DNA of 32,653 nt from positions 1,796 to 34,448 of the forward strand of contig JADFYJ010000022.1 in assembly GCA_015233115.1 (NCBI GenBank). Direction: 5' to 3'. Numbering within the stretch: position 1 is the first letter of the stretch; each line of letters opens with the position of its first letter. The translations under genes and the position numbers were made by a program. Of the stretch, positions 8,011-16,788 are shown piece after piece. The stretch is from Candidatus Omnitrophota bacterium. GTDB taxonomy: Bacteria > Omnitrophota > Gorgyraeia > Zapsychrales > Zapsychraceae. The notes beneath the pieces are model-generated. The model was not told the origin of the DNA. It did no database searches and worked only from the letters and a program-made list of their open reading frames with translations.

Positions 8011-8083
8011 TGGGCCATGCAGGACTCGAACCTGCCACCCTCTGATTAAGAGTCAGATGCTCTACCGGATGAGCTAATGGCCC
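8011..8083 (-). tRNA. tRNA-Lys (anticodon CTT)
   Basis: A 73-nt cloverleaf on the minus strand. The acceptor stem is GGGCCAT/ATGGCCC with discriminator A. The D-arm is AGCTCATCCGGTAGAGCA, the anticodon arm is TCTGA-CTCTTAA-TCAGA giving anticodon CTT (Lys, AAG codons), and the T-arm has GGTTCGAGTCC. The 3' CCA is not encoded. Its 3' end is copied at the head of both adjacent 119-bp repeats. Confidence 0.97.
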
Positions 8084-8249
8084 GGAAATAAATTTATCCG
8101 TAATGCGCGGATAAAATTTTAACGGAGATAAAAACAGCGGAAAAAATCGTGAATATATATAACATCTAAATTCATGAATGTAAAGAAACTTCTGAAACAC
8201 TTAAGTTTAAATTTTACTGGTATCTATCACTTAAAATTTTCTGATAGCT

Positions 8250-9836
8250 TTATTTTTTCCAGGACGATCCTTGAAGTTTAAGTTTCATTTGAACTTCATT
8301 ATCAAACCATCGATCGCTTCCCACCATATCAAAACCCAAAATATAAGTACCGGAAGAAACAATATCCGAACCGATATTCGAACCGATCTTATATTTGCCG
8401 TTCGGCGCAGACTTCAAAGCAATACTCATACGAATTAGAATTTTTTGTCCTGGATAAACCATAGCGGGTTGAGACATATCCTCGTTGATCAGCTTACCCT
8501 TAGCATCAAGTATCTGATTATTGACCACTCTTCCCCCCATAATTTTTTGGGTAACTAAAAATGCCGCGTCCCAATGTATTAATTTTCCTTTTTCGTTATA
8601 GAGATGATACCGTAAACGAGCTGAATTATCGCCGTCAAGTGTCCAAGCAAAATTGCTTTCATTCGTCACTTCAAAAACTTGGATTAAATTATCTTTATCA
8701 ACTTTTCCGCTATTTATATATGCATTAACCATCGTTATACTGGCGCTAGCCTTCCTCGTTGCCTGATGCTTTAAAACAGATTTTAATGTTACCAGCGCAA
8801 AATTAGAAGAACTTTCCTGATTCGTAAGGTTAAATCCTCCCATAGATCCATTACTGCAAACTTGAAGGTCTGGCCCAGCTTTCCATCCCCATACATTAAA
8901 CCCAAACCGATGCTTTAAAGCTTGCGACACAATAGCGCCCTCTACGCGGGCCTGATTAATTTCACCCTCGCAGTTGTTAGATCCTACTTCACCAATAATC
9001 AAAGGTGTGCCCGGATAAAGATTTTTGAATCGTGAAGACCGTAAATTTATTTCGTCTGCAATCTGATGCTCAGTCATATTTTCAAATCCATACGCCACCA
9101 TACTTAAAAAATCAAAAGGATTTGGCGATGATATGGGAGTATCGCCTAATGCCCAGTTAAAATTGATCAACGTATAATCATGGTACCCAATGCTATATAA
9201 ACTTCTTAATTGAGCAGGCAAGCGGGTAGGCAAGCTCCCCAGTGTTTGGCGTAATAAGCCGCATAATTTTGTCGCATTATTATTTCGGTTAAAATAATAT
9301 GGAGCCAAGTGATCAGGTTCTGAATTTTCTGTAAAAAATAAAATAAATACTGTTTCGTTATAATCTTTAATCCTGTTCAAAAACTCGGTAACATAGGTCT
9401 CAAAAGCATGATACATTATTGGATCTTCTAGCCAAATTGAACTGTCAATCCCCTTTGGCGACCAACCTTTTCCTAAATAATTTAGCCCGATGATAGCATA
9501 CATGCCATTACTTTTGATTAATGCCAAAGTTTTTCTAAGATCCGCAAAGGCCTTTTCAGAATATACCGATGGATTGGAAAGAGGATCAGGATTATAGTCA
9601 GCCCAAGGGTTTACTAACCATACAGTATTAAATCCTGCTGCCTTGATATCCGGCAATTCATTTTGTAAATTAATAAATTGTTGAGCGGGAGTAGTCCCAA
9701 AATCATAAAAAGTCACAGATTTAACATCTTGATATGATAAAGAAGGCTTTGCTTCTGCTTCATTAAATATATCTCCTGAACAAATAAGAACGAGAAATAT
9801 CCATATCATCACACATTTAATCCGAAAATTATTCAC
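8250..9836 (-). CDS. Secreted TIM-barrel glycoside-hydrolase-like protein
   Basis: 528 residues with a signal peptide (hydrophobic 9-20, cleavage probably near AEA at 27-29). Residues about 40-355 look like a (beta/alpha)8 barrel of the cellulase/GH5-like superfamily: TVWLVNPWADYNP, MYAIIGLNYLGKGW, ILFFTENSEP (candidate acid/base Glu170 or Glu173), DFLSMVAYGFENM, and PLIIGEVGSNN (candidate nucleophile Glu283, like the GE-F/Y-G of GH5 strand 7). Residues about 370-525 form a beta-rich C-terminal module (NFAWTLDGDNSARLRYHLYN and later strands). Substrate unknown. The GTG start at 9836 is supported by AAGGAGA five nt upstream. It has its own promoter region with two dyads. Exact GH family is uncertain. 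Confidence 0.7.
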   Translation of the reverse strand: MNNFRIKCVMIWIFLVLICSGDIFNEAEAKPSLSYQDVKSVTFYDFGTTPAQQFINLQNELPDIKAAGFNTVWLVNPWADYNPDPLSNPSVYSEKAFADLRKTLALIKSNGMYAIIGLNYLGKGWSPKGIDSSIWLEDPIMYHAFETYVTEFLNRIKDYNETVFILFFTENSEPDHLAPYYFNRNNNATKLCGLLRQTLGSLPTRLPAQLRSLYSIGYHDYTLINFNWALGDTPISSPNPFDFLSMVAYGFENMTEHQIADEINLRSSRFKNLYPGTPLIIGEVGSNNCEGEINQARVEGAIVSQALKHRFGFNVWGWKAGPDLQVCSNGSMGGFNLTNQESSSNFALVTLKSVLKHQATRKASASITMVNAYINSGKVDKDNLIQVFEVTNESNFAWTLDGDNSARLRYHLYNEKGKLIHWDAAFLVTQKIMGGRVVNNQILDAKGKLINEDMSQPAMVYPGQKILIRMSIALKSAPNGKYKIGSNIGSDIVSSGTYILGFDMVGSDRWFDNEVQMKLKLQGSSWKK

Positions 9837-9867
9837 TATGCTCTCCTTTTAAAACAATGTTTCGGTA

Positions 9868-9873
9868 ATTATA
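9868..9873 (-). promoter_or_regulatory. Putative -10 box upstream of the glycoside-hydrolase-like gene
   Basis: A perfect TATAAT on the minus strand lies about 32 nt before the GTG start, predicting a short leader of about 25 nt that contains the strong ribosome-binding site. The -35 (CTGTTT with 17-bp spacing) is poor, fitting a promoter that needs an activator bound at the upstream dyads. Prediction only. Confidence 0.35.
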
Positions 9874-9931
9874 TTTTGCCGGAAAAACAAAAACAGCGTC
9901 TATTAATACGGGGTATATAGATAAAACATTG

Positions 9932-9992
9932 TGAGCATTGGCTCATTTAAAATCCCCGCTTAAAGCCTGTCTGTTTATGAGCAAATGCTCAT
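9932..9992. promoter_or_regulatory. Pair of TGAGCA dyads, possible operators
   Basis: Two palindromes share half-sites: TGAGCATTGGCTCA at 9932-9945 and ATGAGCAAATGCTCAT at 9977-9992, with centres 46 bp apart. They lie about 60-120 bp upstream of the predicted transcription start of the secreted hydrolase gene. The half-site spacing (TGAGCA-N2-TGCTCA) fits a dimeric transcription factor. This dyad pair and the terminator at 10031-10082 are what I see in the 9837-10145 gap, besides the -10 box. Confidence 0.5.
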
Positions 9993-10030
9993 ATAAAAAT
10001 TTCCCACCTGTTCACCTTGGGAATTAAATA

Positions 10031-10082
10031 AAAAAACCGCGCCACGGATGAGGGATCTCTCCGTATCCCTCAAAACCGTGGC
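10031..10082 (-). terminator. Rho-independent terminator after the response regulator
   Basis: On the minus strand a two-level hairpin is followed by GCGG and seven T residues. The outer stem pairs 10041-10047 (GCCACGG) with 10076-10082 (CCGTGGC); the inner stem pairs GAGGGAT with ATCCCTC. It starts 64 bp after the response-regulator stop. It fits intrinsic termination of the 11041-10146 transcript. Confidence 0.75.
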
Positions 10083-10145
10083 TGGTATATTTGGCTTAAT
10101 TTTCTAATTAAAGTATATGCGGTATAATGAAGAAAAGCAACCTGA

Positions 10146-10550
10146 TCACACCAGATTATTTTTAGAAAAATTAATCAGCTTTCTGGACACACTTAACAAT
10201 TTGCGCGTATGCAAAGGCTTGGCAAAGGCGCGATACTTGCGACCGTCCACTTCAATATTTTCATCCCCTTTATCATTTTCTACACCAATGCAAACTGTCA
10301 TGAAAATAATCGGAATATTTTGAGTCAACGAATCAACTTGAAGCCTCTTAGCTACTTCTACCCCGCTCAGATCCGGAATCATCACATCTAACAAAATTAA
10401 ATCCGGCTGTTCTAATTTAGCGCGTTTAATCCCGTTTTCTCCGGTTAAAGCTCCAATGACTGCATAGCCATCACCCCGAAACCATTTTTCCGCGAGGCGA
10501 ACCATGCCGGCGTCATCATCAATAATAAGTATTTTTCTGGCGTCTTTCAT
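10146..10550 (-). CDS. Single-domain response regulator (receiver only)
   Basis: 134 residues of CheY-like receiver fold with no output domain. The acidic pocket is Asp11-Asp13 (IIDDD), the phosphoacceptor is Asp55 (LILLDVMIPD), the switch Thr is Thr85 (IIFMT), and the conserved Lys is Lys111 (AFAKP). All phosphorylation residues are present. A stretch of about 15 extra polar residues (GVENDKGDENIEVDGRKY) before the Lys is longer than usual. No histidine kinase is nearby, so its partner is unknown. Start ATG 10550 has a G-rich AAGGGGGGAT leader. It follows the unknown lipoprotein gene by 26 bp and is followed by an intrinsic terminator. Confidence 0.93.
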   Translation of the reverse strand: MKDARKILIIDDDAGMVRLAEKWFRGDGYAVIGALTGENGIKRAKLEQPDLILLDVMIPDLSGVEVAKRLQVDSLTQNIPIIFMTVCIGVENDKGDENIEVDGRKYRAFAKPLHTRKLLSVSRKLINFSKNNLV

Positions 10551-10576
10551 ATCCCCCCTTGAAAACTAAATTAAAC

Positions 10577-11041
10577 TTATTTTATCGTTTTCAAAATTTC
10601 TTTATACCGGTAAAACAAGTCCCCTTGCGGCTTTTTAAAAATATCAGCGAAAACTATCTGACACGCCCCTCTTCGCACTATCACTAAAAATGAAACATCA
10701 CGATTGGCATCAGAAATATCTCTGGAAGGGAAATGGATAAAATAAAACGGCGCAGTTTCCGGCATGCCAGCGTCCTTATCCGTAAACGGTTTTAAAAAAT
10801 CAAACTGGTCCTTATAAAGAGACGCCTTCAAATGCTCTGATGCGGCCAGCTCTGCTTCTTGCTGAGCCTTTTTATCACCAATCCCAGACTTTAAGTAATC
10901 ATCACGTACGGATTCATAGGCATCTTTCATGGTTCCTTGACGCCATTGATCCGCCTTGAGATAATCATTCCCTCCCGCTTTAACTTGAGCGCAACCTGCC
11001 ACTCCCAGTAAAATAAAAACCCATATTGAAAAATTTGTCAT
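10577..11041 (-). CDS. Hypothetical lipoprotein
   Basis: 154 residues with a lipoprotein signal (lipobox GVAGC, lipidated Cys17). A helical acidic middle follows (SVRDDYLKSGIGDKKAQQEA and onward), then a beta-rich C-terminal part (PFYFIHFPSRDIS, VSFLVIVRRGACQIVFADIF). I recognise no family. AAAGGAT lies 8 nt before the ATG. It is co-directional with the response regulator 26 bp downstream and divergent from the STT3 gene across a 181-bp gap. Confidence 0.75.
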   Translation of the reverse strand: MTNFSIWVFILLGVAGCAQVKAGGNDYLKADQWRQGTMKDAYESVRDDYLKSGIGDKKAQQEAELAASEHLKASLYKDQFDFLKPFTDKDAGMPETAPFYFIHFPSRDISDANRDVSFLVIVRRGACQIVFADIFKKPQGDLFYRYKEILKTIK

Positions 11042-11157
11042 GTGACTATCCTTTCTGTATTCGAAATGCTAATATATTCTAACAAAAAAATAAATTTATG
11101 AGACGGAAAAAACAAAAATTTTTTATAAAAAAATTAGTGTGATTTTTCAAAATGCAG

Positions 11158-11163
11158 TATAAT
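11158..11163 (+). promoter_or_regulatory. Putative -10 box of the STT3 gene
   Basis: TATAAT lies 59 bp before the STT3 start in the divergent intergenic region. No good -35 is seen at 16-18 bp upstream; the region is AT-rich with A/T tracts. Prediction only. Confidence 0.35.
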
Positions 11164-11222
11164 CCATTGAATAGTTTAAATAGATAATGCCTTTAACCTA
11201 AAATATTTGGAGCACGGATCAC

Positions 11223-13751
11223 ATGAAGAAAAAATTATTTTTATATACGCTCATTTTTTTGACGGTATTAAGTGCCGGTTTTTACTTTCGCCTCTATCCT
11301 CTCACGCATTTTGGCACAGGTGACGCGAGTGAAAAAGCCTCCCTCCTGGTTATGAACCAAATCCATAACAGCATCCGCGAAAAAGTCCTTTTAGCGTCGG
11401 CCGAATTACCCGACGCAGAAAAAGAAATTCTGGTAAAAAAAACCTTTGATGAATATCTCCCTCGCCATCGCAATGAAATCAATAGCAAGATCGAAGACTT
11501 TACCAGACAAATCAACGCGCAAAATCCAACCGTGCAGCATTTCCCTTATCTCTTGGAATCTGATCCTTTCTACTATTACGATCTAACGGATAAACTTCTC
11601 AAAACCGGAAGCATGGGAGAGAAAAAAGGAAGTAAATACCTCAATCCCAAGATGCTCGCGCCTAAAGGCCAATGGGAACCTTTTAATTTGCACCCTTATA
11701 TTGGTGCCTTCACTTATAAATTTTTAAAATGTTTCAATTCTCAAATTACGCTGATGGAAGCCGTCAGTTTCACTCCCCTATTTTTAACCGCGTTTGCGCT
11801 TCTCATTTTTTTGTTCGCCAGTTATTTTATTTTTGAATTCAAACCAGTGGTTAGCTTTATCAGTGCGGTTTTTTTAATCTTAACCCCTATTTTCGTTAAA
11901 CGCAGTGCGTTAGGATGGTACGACGACGACGCGTATAACGTCATATTTCCATTATTACTTTTTTCGATTTTATTCTACGCGATAAAGAATATCCGTAACA
12001 AACCCAAAGTTCTGTTAGCCGGACTGCTTCTTTGTTTGATTTTCCCTATATATACCTTGTTTTGGCAAGGATGGATTTTTTTGCTCGGCGTCCTTACGCT
12101 CTGCATCATCGCCATAGGGCTCAGCTCACTTTTTTTGGAAAAAGACCGGACCACTGTCAGCCATTCCGGTATTTTAGGAGCCATGCTCGTAGGCGGTGCT
12201 TTTTGCGGCATCAGCGTCTTATTCGGTCCTAACCAATTTTTTGCGCTCATTGCCGAAGCCTGGGACGCACTTAAAAAATTTTCATCAACCCAGATCAATG
12301 TCTGGCCAGACATTTTTATGACCGTCGGAGAACTGGAGAAAGCATCCTCTTCATTTATAATCGACTATACCATTGGCTGGATTGGATTCGTAATCATTGT
12401 TTCCGGCATCATTATCTTAGCTATTAAAAGATTTCAATCTTTCCAAAAATCACAACTGAAAAATTATGAGGATGTGTATAAAATCGGCTCCCTGGTATTG
12501 TTTGCGGGTTGTGGGCTTTATCTGGCTCTGGGCGCGCAACGCTTCACTTTTTTATGCATCACCCCATTAATTTTATTATTAGCGTACGGTCTGCAAGCCA
12601 TCAATGACATACTCCATGATTATTTCAACAATCATTCTCCTATTAAAAAATTGTCCCTTTACATTAATATTGGATTAATTTTATTGATTTTGTTTCCGAT
12701 CATCCATATGAAGCGCGCGATACCTGGGCTCCTAGATCCAATTTATAACGACACCTGGGACCTGGCCATGAAAGAAATAAAAGAAAAAACTCCGACTGAC
12801 AGCATTATCAATACCTGGTGGCCGCCAGGTCATTTTATCAAAGCTATGGCTGACCGACGGGTCACTTTCGACGGCGCAAGCATTGGCGTGCCGCAAGCGT
12901 ATTGGTTAGCTGCTTTTTTCCTTAGCCAATCGGAAAACGAAGCATTAGGCACGTTACGCATGATCAATTCCAGCGGTAATGACGCTGTTGTTTTTCTAAA
13001 TAATTTTGGCATCAAAACCTCAACCGCGGTCCAAATTATTAAACAAATTGTTAAAATGCCCAAGCCGGCCGCACAACAATTCTTGAGCCAATATATTAAA
13101 GACCCTCAAGTTGTTGATATTTTGCTCCAACTCACTCATGGCCGCCCTGCGCCGTCGTATTGCTTAATTTACAAAGAATTCGCGGATAATAATATTCAGC
13201 TGAGCATGTTTGGAAAGTGGGATTTTCAAAAAATGGAAACCATCAACCAGCATCCACAGCTCTTGGGTAAAATACCGGACCGGAAGTCTCCCGCTTACAT
13301 TGACTTTTTATGGCAGCTCGTTGGCGGAGCTTATAAATTCAGCGGAACGCTTTCAGAGCTTAACGCGAAAGATAACTTGATATTATTCCAGGATGGCATT
13401 CAGATCGATATCAAAAATCTGTCAGCGACCATTTCCTCACCCAAATATGGCAGAGGAAAACCATTTAGTATTTTTTATATCAATGATAGCGGCATGATGG
13501 TTGAAAATATCCAATCGCAGTCTAATTTATCTTATTCCATTGCACTGTTAAAAGCTGGCCCAAACTGGGAATGTATTCTCATGGACCGCGCGCTAGCCCG
13601 CTCTATGCTGGTCCGACTATATTATTTTAAAGATAAAGGTTTGAAATATTTTGAACCTTTTTCTGATATTTCGGATCTGACAGGAAGAAACCGCATCATT
13701 ACCTACAAAGTCGATTGGGATAAATTTTACGCGGATAAGGAAAAAAATTAA
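11223..13751 (+). CDS. STT3/PglB/AglB-family oligosaccharyltransferase
   Basis: 842 residues, an inner-membrane GT-C enzyme that would transfer a lipid-linked glycan to Asn of secreted proteins. A transmembrane helix at 7-26 is followed by an extracytoplasmic loop. The first acidic motif ESDPFYYYD (Asp114) matches the metal-binding Asp of PglB loop 1; GWYDDD at 231-236 is the second acidic motif; TVGELE near 367-372 fits the Glu of the TIXE/SVSE loop. The hallmark WWDYG appears as WWPPG at 532-536. About a dozen helices occupy 180-495, and a soluble domain fills the C-terminus. Length fits the family. It stands alone on the plus strand and its stop overlaps that of the convergent TPR gene by 3 nt. 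Acceptor and glycan are unknown. Confidence 0.85.
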   Translation: MKKKLFLYTLIFLTVLSAGFYFRLYPLTHFGTGDASEKASLLVMNQIHNSIREKVLLASAELPDAEKEILVKKTFDEYLPRHRNEINSKIEDFTRQINAQNPTVQHFPYLLESDPFYYYDLTDKLLKTGSMGEKKGSKYLNPKMLAPKGQWEPFNLHPYIGAFTYKFLKCFNSQITLMEAVSFTPLFLTAFALLIFLFASYFIFEFKPVVSFISAVFLILTPIFVKRSALGWYDDDAYNVIFPLLLFSILFYAIKNIRNKPKVLLAGLLLCLIFPIYTLFWQGWIFLLGVLTLCIIAIGLSSLFLEKDRTTVSHSGILGAMLVGGAFCGISVLFGPNQFFALIAEAWDALKKFSSTQINVWPDIFMTVGELEKASSSFIIDYTIGWIGFVIIVSGIIILAIKRFQSFQKSQLKNYEDVYKIGSLVLFAGCGLYLALGAQRFTFLCITPLILLLAYGLQAINDILHDYFNNHSPIKKLSLYINIGLILLILFPIIHMKRAIPGLLDPIYNDTWDLAMKEIKEKTPTDSIINTWWPPGHFIKAMADRRVTFDGASIGVPQAYWLAAFFLSQSENEALGTLRMINSSGNDAVVFLNNFGIKTSTAVQIIKQIVKMPKPAAQQFLSQYIKDPQVVDILLQLTHGRPAPSYCLIYKEFADNNIQLSMFGKWDFQKMETINQHPQLLGKIPDRKSPAYIDFLWQLVGGAYKFSGTLSELNAKDNLILFQDGIQIDIKNLSATISSPKYGRGKPFSIFYINDSGMMVENIQSQSNLSYSIALLKAGPNWECILMDRALARSMLVRLYYFKDKGLKYFEPFSDISDLTGRNRIITYKVDWDKFYADKEKN

Positions 13752-14638
13752 TAACTAATTTTTAAGTCTTTGCCTTGTTGCTGTAGCATTTTAACGCGGT
13801 CTTCACCGGTCACAGTATCTTGATTACTTAAATCATCCGTTATGGTTGTATGTGCCCCTGTTTGATACGGTGCTCTTAAACGGACTTTATAACTTTTTCC
13901 TAGCGGTTTTGGCTGAGAAGCCCCTGTTTGATCATTAGGAGATTCTGGTACCGGTACCGGCTCTTTATCTACCGCAGGCGCGGCATCTTCCTGTTTAGGA
14001 GGTTTTTGATAAGGGCCTTTCCTGATAGCCTCTTCCAATTGTTGCGCTAATTTGTCTTCTTGAATATTCCGCAACCTCGTGATCATTTCTAAAGTTTTAA
14101 AATTCTGATTTGTCATATAATATGCCATGCCCAATCCCAGCAAAGCGTATTTGATATTGCCCTGATCCGTCACAATTTTAAAATGATCAATAGCGCTATC
14201 CGGATCTTCCTTACCTAACAAATAAACCCAGCCGAGCGTTAAATGCGAGCTCGTCAAACCTGGCTTCAACAAAACAGCTTTATTTCCAAATTCTGCGGCT
14301 TTATCAAAATCCTTTAGCATATAATAATACTTTGACAAATTATCATAACATTCCGCACACTGAGGATTTTTATCTACAGCTTGATTAAATACCTCCGCTG
14401 ATTTCTCCATGTTCCCTTGCTCTTTATAAACCAATCCCAAATAATAATAAGCTTCAGCGAAATTAGGAGCCGCCGCTATAATCTCTTCCAAAAGAGTTTT
14501 AGCTTTGTCATAATTTTGTTGGCTGGAGGCGTTTAAAGCATCAGCAAATTTTTGTTTTAAATCTTCGGGAGAAGAAGCAAAGGCAAGGCCAGAAATAAAT
14601 AGCATAAAAATGAAGAGTGCCAGGCTCCTATTTTTCAC
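13748..14638 (-). CDS. Secreted TPR-repeat protein, end of the pseudopilus operon
   Basis: 296 residues with a signal peptide (about 1-21, ending AFA). About five TPR-type helix pairs span residues 23-200, with pattern matches such as AEAYYYLGLVYKEQGNMEKS and AECYDNLSKYYYMLKDFDKA. The tail is Pro-rich and disordered. It probably acts as a periplasmic or outer-membrane assembly scaffold, as PilF/PilW-type TPR proteins do for pili, but it lacks a lipobox. The GTG start overlaps the GspM-like gene by 11 nt, with AGGAT 6 nt upstream, so it is the last gene of the operon. Its stop overlaps the convergent STT3 stop with no terminator between. Confidence 0.8.
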   Translation of the reverse strand: MKNRSLALFIFMLFISGLAFASSPEDLKQKFADALNASSQQNYDKAKTLLEEIIAAAPNFAEAYYYLGLVYKEQGNMEKSAEVFNQAVDKNPQCAECYDNLSKYYYMLKDFDKAAEFGNKAVLLKPGLTSSHLTLGWVYLLGKEDPDSAIDHFKIVTDQGNIKYALLGLGMAYYMTNQNFKTLEMITRLRNIQEDKLAQQLEEAIRKGPYQKPPKQEDAAPAVDKEPVPVPESPNDQTGASQPKPLGKSYKVRLRAPYQTGAHTTITDDLSNQDTVTGEDRVKMLQQQGKDLKISY

Positions 14639-15218
14639 TTTTATCCTGGGATGTCACATCATTAATCATTTTTGAATTGGTCACCATTTTAACGATTTCC
14701 ATAGACGCGGACACGGCATTATCGGTTCCTCCACGTTTAGGGACTATACTTAATTTGGAGACTTTCATAAGAGCATCACTAGAATTAATCATGTGAATAA
14801 ATTTAATAATATCATCTAATTTCCCGGCACAATCCGCATTGTCAAAATATTCAACATAATATTTCGATTTTTTTGACGTACTGACATTATTTTTTGATAA
14901 AGCCACTCCAGCTTCAGACGCGATCTTCTCGATCGTACGGAGAAAATCAGCATTAATCACATCATCATCCTTAAGATTTTCGACGTAAAATTTCGCGTAT
15001 TTTTCATTTTCTGCCGCAATCCGGTCTTTATACGCTAAATATTTGAGGTCACTCTTAATCTCCGTTTTTTGGGCTTCAATATCGCTTTGCAACTTATCAA
15101 CATTGCCCTGCATAGGCCACACAAAAAGACAAAAAAACAAAGCCAATACCACCGAGATGATAGCCCCATAAAAAAGTTTTCGCTCATTTTCCGAAAATTT
15201 AGAAATTAATTTTAACAC
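14628..15218 (-). CDS. GspM/PilO-like inner-membrane assembly protein
   Basis: 196 residues: a short cytosolic start, one helix at about 17-34, a coiled coil (VDKLQSDIEAQKTEIKSDLK), then a ferredoxin-like periplasmic domain (about 85-180). This is the architecture of PilO and GspM, which pair with PilN/GspL in the platform of type IV pili and type II secretion. Sequence is diverged, so the call rests on architecture and position. The GTG start is preceded by GGAGGG at 9 nt. It follows the GspL-like gene by 5 nt and overlaps the TPR gene. Confidence 0.75.
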   Translation of the reverse strand: MLKLISKFSENERKLFYGAIISVVLALFFCLFVWPMQGNVDKLQSDIEAQKTEIKSDLKYLAYKDRIAAENEKYAKFYVENLKDDDVINADFLRTIEKIASEAGVALSKNNVSTSKKSKYYVEYFDNADCAGKLDDIIKFIHMINSSDALMKVSKLSIVPKRGGTDNAVSASMEIVKMVTNSKMINDVTSQDKSEK

Positions 15219-15223
15219 GGATC

Positions 15224-16702
15224 TTATCCCTCCGAATCCTTGGTTTTTTTCGTTGGACTTGCTGCTGTCTTCAACTTAAGTGTGATCTCGAACGAGGACG
15301 CATCTTTACCGCGGTCTTTTTTTGACGCGGTTGATTTAATTTCTACACTCTCAAACATCGAAGATTCTTTTAACGCAGAACCTAAATTAAACACAATGGA
15401 TGAAGTATCCGCCACACCTTGAATATCTAATTTACCATCTTGGTCCATGGTAATCGAACTCAGATAAACCGTATCCGGAATAAATCGGTATAACTCATTT
15501 ATCGCATCCAAACTTCCCATACGGTTATCCGCAAAATTCTCCACCACCTTCGCTCGCAAGGTTTGATCTTTCAGTACTTTGGCCTGCTCATGCTTTGATT
15601 CATAATTCTTTTTCAACGTAGTTTTCGCAAGATCCATAAATGACTGCCGAACCACCAAAAAACACGCCACGAGCGGCAGTATCACCACAATCAAAATCCC
15701 GGTCTTGATAAACTCTTTGCCTTGGGCTTCCAATGATTTCTGTAATTGTAATTCTTCAGGAAATAAATCAATGGGCGACGTTGAGGTATTATACGCTGGT
15801 GCCGCAACGCTCAGGAAAGAAACGCCCGGGTATTTTGTGGCGATTTTTTTTAATACCGCAGGAGCAGCCTTAATCAAATCCACATAAGGCGCGCATTCAA
15901 TGTCCCATCCCAGCCGGTTAGTAACGGCATCTTGGACAGCTTTAGCGGCCTCATCATCAGAGGTCATTAAATATTTTTTAGGCAATTGCCCAATGTCTTC
16001 CGCTTGATACGATTCTAATGTTTTATGAAGCTCATCAAGAATATAATCACGGGAGTTATTCCCTCCAGATTCTATCTGAGAACGCCCAATGGGAATATTT
16101 CGGGTGGTGACGATTTTGCCATTTTGAATAACCGAAAACTCCGTCGCATTTTCTCCCAAATCGATCAACCCGACAGCTCCGCCTGCGCTTTTGGAATCAG
16201 CGGCAGCACGATACATCTGAGCGATCCCTTCCGAAGCGAATAAAACATGTTTGACTTTTAAGCCGGCTTTATCAAATACCGACAATTGATTTTTCAAAAT
16301 GCTTTTATTGGCAATAACCAGTAATACCCGCGTATAGTTCGCCTTCACTACTCCGACATTCACATAACCAATTTGAATTTCTTCTCTCGAGAAAGGAGTA
16401 TGCCGTCCAGCTTGCAAATTCACGATGGAACGAATTTCTTCTTCATTCACTGCCGGGATTTCGATATTTTTCGTCGTCACCAAATTTGATGGAAGCACGC
16501 ACGCCACATCCGATCCCCTCAATGGAAATCCGGATAAACTAGCCTGGATCGTCTTAATCATTTCAGCTTCCGCAAATCCTTTAACTGAATGATTCACTAA
16601 ATTGACAACCCGAAAAGTCGTTCCCATCTTTTGAAGATGTATGGCTTGAAAAGAATCCTCACTCAACAAAACACTAATAACGCTTTTGCTTTTATTAAGC
16701 AT
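15224..16702 (-). CDS. gspL: GspL-like platform protein: PilM-type ATPase fold fused to PilN-type domain
   Basis: 492 residues. Residues 1-300 have an actin/PilM-like fold (phosphate-loop-like GLIDLGENATEFSVIQNGK near 190-210). A transmembrane helix at about 342-360 leads to a coiled coil and a PilN-like periplasmic domain (LYRFIPDTVYLSSITMDQDG, LDIQGVADTSS). In T4P these two parts are separate proteins, PilM and PilN; in GspL they are fused, with the same order seen here. It would link the GspE ATPase to the periplasmic platform. Start ATG 16702 has GAGGGG 7 nt upstream. An 86-bp gap separates it from gspK. Confidence 0.8.
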   Translation of the reverse strand: MLNKSKSVISVLLSEDSFQAIHLQKMGTTFRVVNLVNHSVKGFAEAEMIKTIQASLSGFPLRGSDVACVLPSNLVTTKNIEIPAVNEEEIRSIVNLQAGRHTPFSREEIQIGYVNVGVVKANYTRVLLVIANKSILKNQLSVFDKAGLKVKHVLFASEGIAQMYRAAADSKSAGGAVGLIDLGENATEFSVIQNGKIVTTRNIPIGRSQIESGGNNSRDYILDELHKTLESYQAEDIGQLPKKYLMTSDDEAAKAVQDAVTNRLGWDIECAPYVDLIKAAPAVLKKIATKYPGVSFLSVAAPAYNTSTSPIDLFPEELQLQKSLEAQGKEFIKTGILIVVILPLVACFLVVRQSFMDLAKTTLKKNYESKHEQAKVLKDQTLRAKVVENFADNRMGSLDAINELYRFIPDTVYLSSITMDQDGKLDIQGVADTSSIVFNLGSALKESSMFESVEIKSTASKKDRGKDASSFEITLKLKTAASPTKKTKDSEG

Positions 16703-16788
16703 TTTAATCCCCTCGATTTAATAATCCAATTTCTTAACCATGATCTATTATACCCTATTGTTTTTATACGCTTCAATAACAAAAATGA

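Noticed and set aside
7991..8200. Minus-strand ORF of 69 residues over the tRNA
   Set aside because: Its sequence is translated tRNA-Lys (the familiar VAGSSPA-type artefact), not a protein.
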